Below are positions 6,274 to 8,142 of a DNA stretch of 8,142 nucleotides, in pieces; the first letter of the stretch is position 1; each line of letters opens with the position of its first letter. A program made the translations under genes and the position numbers. Where the stretch lies: positions 1 to 8,142 of the forward strand of contig JAAENB010000416.1 of assembly GCA_024224995.1 (NCBI GenBank). The letters run 5' to 3'. Source of the stretch: a bacterium (GTDB lineage: Bacteria > Spirochaetota > UBA4802 > UBA5550). The notes under the pieces are model-generated. The model searched no databases and was not told the origin of the DNA. It saw nothing but the letters and a program-made list of their open reading frames with translations.

Positions 6274-6274
6274 A

Positions 6275-6303
6275 AAATAACAGTTATTTCGGGCAAAAAG
6301 CCC
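6275..6303. repeat. Two adjacent small inverted repeats
   Basis: AAATAA/TTATTT (6275-6280 with 6284-6289) and GGGC/GCCC (6291-6294 with 6300-6303) lie back to back just left of the large palindrome. They may be spacer structure; no function is visible. Confidence 0.4.
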
Positions 6304-6306
6304 TCT

Positions 6307-6349
6307 CAAGTGTCAGAAATTGACAGTTGCTGTCAATTTCTGACACTTG
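6307..6349. promoter_or_regulatory. 20-bp perfect palindrome built from four phased TGTCA/TGACA half-sites
   Basis: The left arm 6307-6326 is the exact reverse complement of 6330-6349, with a 3-nt centre. Each arm is itself an inverted repeat. The half-sites TGTCA 6311, TGACA 6321, TGTCA 6331 and TGACA 6341 start exactly 10 bp apart, so two dimer sites lie on the same face of the helix. No T run follows on either side, which argues against a terminator. It lies about 215-250 bp upstream of the predicted minus-strand start. Roles considered are an enhancer for a sigma-54 activator, a repressor operator, or a relic of abutted transposon ends. The structure is certain; the function is inferred. 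Confidence 0.6.
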
Positions 6350-6368
6350 GGATACTTTAGAGTGCGGA

Positions 6369-6383
6369 CCCCGTCAAACGGGG
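6369..6383. repeat. CCCCGT/ACGGGG hairpin
   Basis: A 6-bp stem with a 3-nt loop. Its left side (GACCCCG, 6367-6373) can alternatively pair with CGGGGTC at 6412-6418, at the left edge of repeat copy B. It is not followed by a T run. Confidence 0.4.
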
Positions 6384-6411
6384 AAAAATAGGTCAGAAAC
6401 TGTGTTGATAC

Positions 6412-6478
6412 CGGGGTCTGTTTTGCGAAGATGCTCCGGCCAAGAGCTTGGTTCTGAGAGACGTTGCAGTGCAACGCC
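6412..6478 (+). repeat. Dispersed repeat, copy B
   Basis: It matches copy A (2762-2823) over about 60 bp. Shared blocks include CGAAGATG, TCCGGC and the 18-nt block TTGGTTCTGAGAGACGTT. The hairpin here is partly lost: only CGTTGCA/TGCAACG (6462-6468 with 6470-6476) still pairs. No long reading frame in it looks like a gene. Confidence 0.75.
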
Positions 6479-6501
6479 TTTACTGGCTGGTTTCAGGCCA
6501 G

Positions 6502-6684
6502 GGCTATGGATATTCCCCAGAGGGGGAGCAAGAGTTTTTGAAAATGAGCCCATTTTAGCCCGGGGTTTTAACCCCCATAGGGCAGCAGAGCATAACCCGG
6601 ATAATATCTTCGAGAACAGGCTCTGTTTATAAATTAGTTTCCCAAGGCTATGGGTATTTCTCATAGCGTGGGGCTTCCAGCCCC
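6502..6684. repeat. Degenerate short repeats and hairpins within the repeat island
   Basis: GGCTATGGATATTCCCCAGA (6502-6521) recurs imperfectly as GGCTATGGGTATTTCTCATA (6646-6665). The second copy folds on CTATG/CATAG, and a further GGGGCT-TCC-AGCCCC hairpin lies at 6670-6684. I see no gene in 6350-6750; the segment appears to be repeat-derived non-coding DNA. Confidence 0.45.
6551..6625 (-). repeat. Dispersed repeat, copy C, inverted and internally different
   Basis: On the minus strand, 6621-6597 reads TGTTCTCGAAGATATTATCC in its centre, matching the left end of copy A. Positions 6569-6552 contain AAAACCCCGGGCTAAAAT, matching the right end of copy A apart from one inserted base. The middle is unrelated to the hairpin of copy A. 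Copies B and C thus face each other. Confidence 0.6.
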
Positions 6685-6751
6685 TCGTTATGATGAAGGA
6701 AGCTCCGGTTTTAAAATTTAGTTTCTTGAGAGGGACTTATTCAAAAAAAGA

Positions 6752-6779
6752 TTGATTTATTCCCGAAATCGTATATAAA
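6752..6779 (+). promoter_or_regulatory. Sigma-70-like promoter of the secreted-protein gene
   Basis: TTGATT (6752-6757) and TATAAA (6774-6779) are separated by 16 bp and lie about 30 bp before the start codon, within an AT-rich stretch. This fits a start near 6786 and a leader of about 25 nt that contains GGAGGGG at 6799-6805. Confidence 0.5.
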
Positions 6780-6810
6780 AAAATATCGCATGCATATTGG
6801 AGGGGCCGGA

Positions 6811-8142
6811 ATGGTGAACATGATAAGAGCAATAATTTTATTAACAATATTCCTGGTACCGGTAATTGGGTCGGCAGCACCCGTAACCATAGAAGAGACA
6901 AAATATCATGTAACCATATTAAAAGACGGAAAATGCGAGGTATTATACCAGCTTACCTTTACCGAGCACCAGGGCAGGGACCGGATACGAACTATCGGCC
7001 AGTTTATTGAGCCCATGACATTTATTGAAACCTATGGAAAATTCGGCGCGAAAAGATTCAAGGTACGAATGGAGAGCAAGGGCAATGCATTTTACGCGGC
7101 TGTATTTGGGTTAACAACGGGCATAGGAAAAAAATACACAGTCTATTTCCGTTACCGGATAGATAAATCAGTTCTTGATAATACAACGTATAATAATAAA
7201 CCATACAGCGCCTTCTGGTGGGCACCGGTGCAGTGGAGTCTGCCAATCAAAAAACAGACCGTTCAAATAATCCTCCCCATTGAGATCCCGGCAAAATACA
7301 GAAAAGCACACCAGATAAAAGATGCCCTGGTGAATAAACACGGGGTAGTGGTAGACACTCCCATAGTGAAAGCTCACAGCAGGTGGGTATATTATCCCTC
7401 CAAATGGAAGGGGAAGAATTATTTGTCTATTCACGCGGAAAAGTTAAACCTCTCTGTACAAGAGCGGGAGTCGCTGAAGTTTTATATTCCAAAGAACACT
7501 CTTGAAACGGGAGCACAGGGAGGAGATTACACGCTCGATAAATTCACTGCCAAAGATATGAAACAAAAGGGAACGTATTCAATAAAAACCGTAGAGGCAG
7601 CAGTAAAGCTGCAAAAGGCGGCATATGATCCCCTGACCCTGAGGGAAATAACAGAATACCGTTTCCTGGTAGTGGAAGAAGGGGAGCGGAATATTTTCAG
7701 AAAACTGGTAGATATCCCCGTACAAGGGGCACATGTAGTACCCGGACATGTGGATGTCCTGGTAAACGGGAAAGACCGTGATGCCAGGGTCCGGTTAGCC
7801 GCAGTAGAGTCAGGCGCAGCGAAACGGCCGGTCTATGACCTTATCCTGGCATCGCCCGTAACAAAGAATGATGTGCTGCAAATCAAGACGACCTTTGAAC
7901 GGTCTCTTACTATGAAAATAAAGTCCGAGCTCTTTAATTCAAAATTTAGGGCCGGGTACCAATATTCCGGAATACAGCTTTCTCAGCCCGTAGCGCAAAT
8001 TAGGGTAAAGCTTCTATTTCCCTTTCAGGGAGAATACAGAAGAGGGTTTCGAGATATAAAACCCGGTGATAAAGAACTCCCTCTTTTTGTTACACCGGAA
8101 ACAACAGGCCTCTTTGAGCAATGGGAATTTGTTCAACGCATG
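6811..8142 (+). CDS. Secreted protein of unknown function, 3' end cut by window
   Basis: The frame stays open for 444 codons from ATG 6811 to the last base, so the gene continues beyond the window. GGAGGGG at 6799-6805 ends 5 nt before this ATG, which favours it over the in-frame ATG at 6820. Residues 1-23 are a signal peptide: a basic start MVNMIRAI, a hydrophobic core, and a probable signal peptidase I site after GSAA. The mature part is rich in beta-strand-like segments and aromatic residues (FWWAPVQWSLP near 135-145), with no cysteine pair or catalytic motif that I recognise. The opening pattern (VTILKDGKCEVLYQLTF, then a V-rich strand set) faintly resembles DUF2207-type extracellular domains, and a similar strand pattern seems to recur after about residue 270. 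This is a weak analogy. Ile ATA and Val GTA codons are frequent, as in the Gate-domain gene. It is the only gene here with an obvious promoter of its own. Confidence 0.85.
   Translation, partial: MVNMIRAIILLTIFLVPVIGSAAPVTIEETKYHVTILKDGKCEVLYQLTFTEHQGRDRIRTIGQFIEPMTFIETYGKFGAKRFKVRMESKGNAFYAAVFGLTTGIGKKYTVYFRYRIDKSVLDNTTYNNKPYSAFWWAPVQWSLPIKKQTVQIILPIEIPAKYRKAHQIKDALVNKHGVVVDTPIVKAHSRWVYYPSKWKGKNYLSIHAEKLNLSVQERESLKFYIPKNTLETGAQGGDYTLDKFTAKDMKQKGTYSIKTVEAAVKLQKAAYDPLTLREITEYRFLVVEEGERNIFRKLVDIPVQGAHVVPGHVDVLVNGKDRDARVRLAAVESGAAKRPVYDLILASPVTKNDVLQIKTTFERSLTMKIKSELFNSKFRAGYQYSGIQLSQPVAQIRVKLLFPFQGEYRRGFRDIKPGDKELPLFVTPETTGLFEQWEFVQRM

Noticed and set aside
6157..6664. Short open frames of 60-100 codons on both strands in the large gap
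   Set aside because: They have poor starts and low-complexity or repeat-derived translations, and they overlap palindromes and repeat copies B and C.

Overview
The window looks like part of a spirochaete chromosome, most likely a Treponema-type organism. This is inferred from three things: a relaxed lipobox of the F-F-S-C type, a multi-gene cNMP/GGDEF signalling island, and moderate base composition. No ribosomal or housekeeping marker is present, so the taxonomy is inference. All protein genes I can support lie on the + strand. Two are cut by the window edges: the leucine-rich-repeat (LRR) gene at the left and a secreted-protein gene at the right.

Region 1 (1-2738) holds two tandem LRR surface-protein genes 17 bp apart, probably one operon. 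Their C-terminal halves are close paralogues, which indicates tandem duplication. The second is a lipoprotein with two Ig/cadherin-like beta-sandwich domains before about 14 LRRs. Its signal peptide carries a perfect 12-bp tandem repeat containing two T8 tracts, a possible slippage site. Region 2 (2739-2976) is intergenic and contains a large hairpin that belongs to a dispersed repeat family. Region 3 (2977-5953) encodes a nucleoside-recognition (Gate)-domain membrane protein, then two adjacent cNMP-binding/GGDEF proteins. The two GGDEF proteins look complementary. The first keeps a plausible cyclic-nucleotide pocket but has a degenerate cyclase site. The second has a degenerate nucleotide pocket but keeps GGDEF, the metal Asp and an RxxD I-site.

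Region 4 (5954-6810) has no protein gene and is the most interesting part. Read on the minus strand, it has the parts of a sigma-54-controlled small RNA gene in order: an enhancer-like array of four TGTCA/TGACA half-sites in 10-bp phase (6311-6345), a run of A-tracts phased at about 10 bp (6131-6190, expected to curve DNA), a near-perfect -24/-12 promoter (6105-6122), and about 100 nt downstream a 10-bp GC-rich terminator hairpin followed by a T-rich tail (5994-5960). The predicted RNA is about 130 nt and carries a directly repeated G-rich motif. The right part of this region (6360-6720) holds two further copies of the dispersed repeat, one of them inverted, and several small hairpins.

Region 5 (6811-8142) is the first 444 codons of a secreted protein of unknown function. 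It has its own sigma-70-like promoter and a strong ribosome binding site, and runs off the window.
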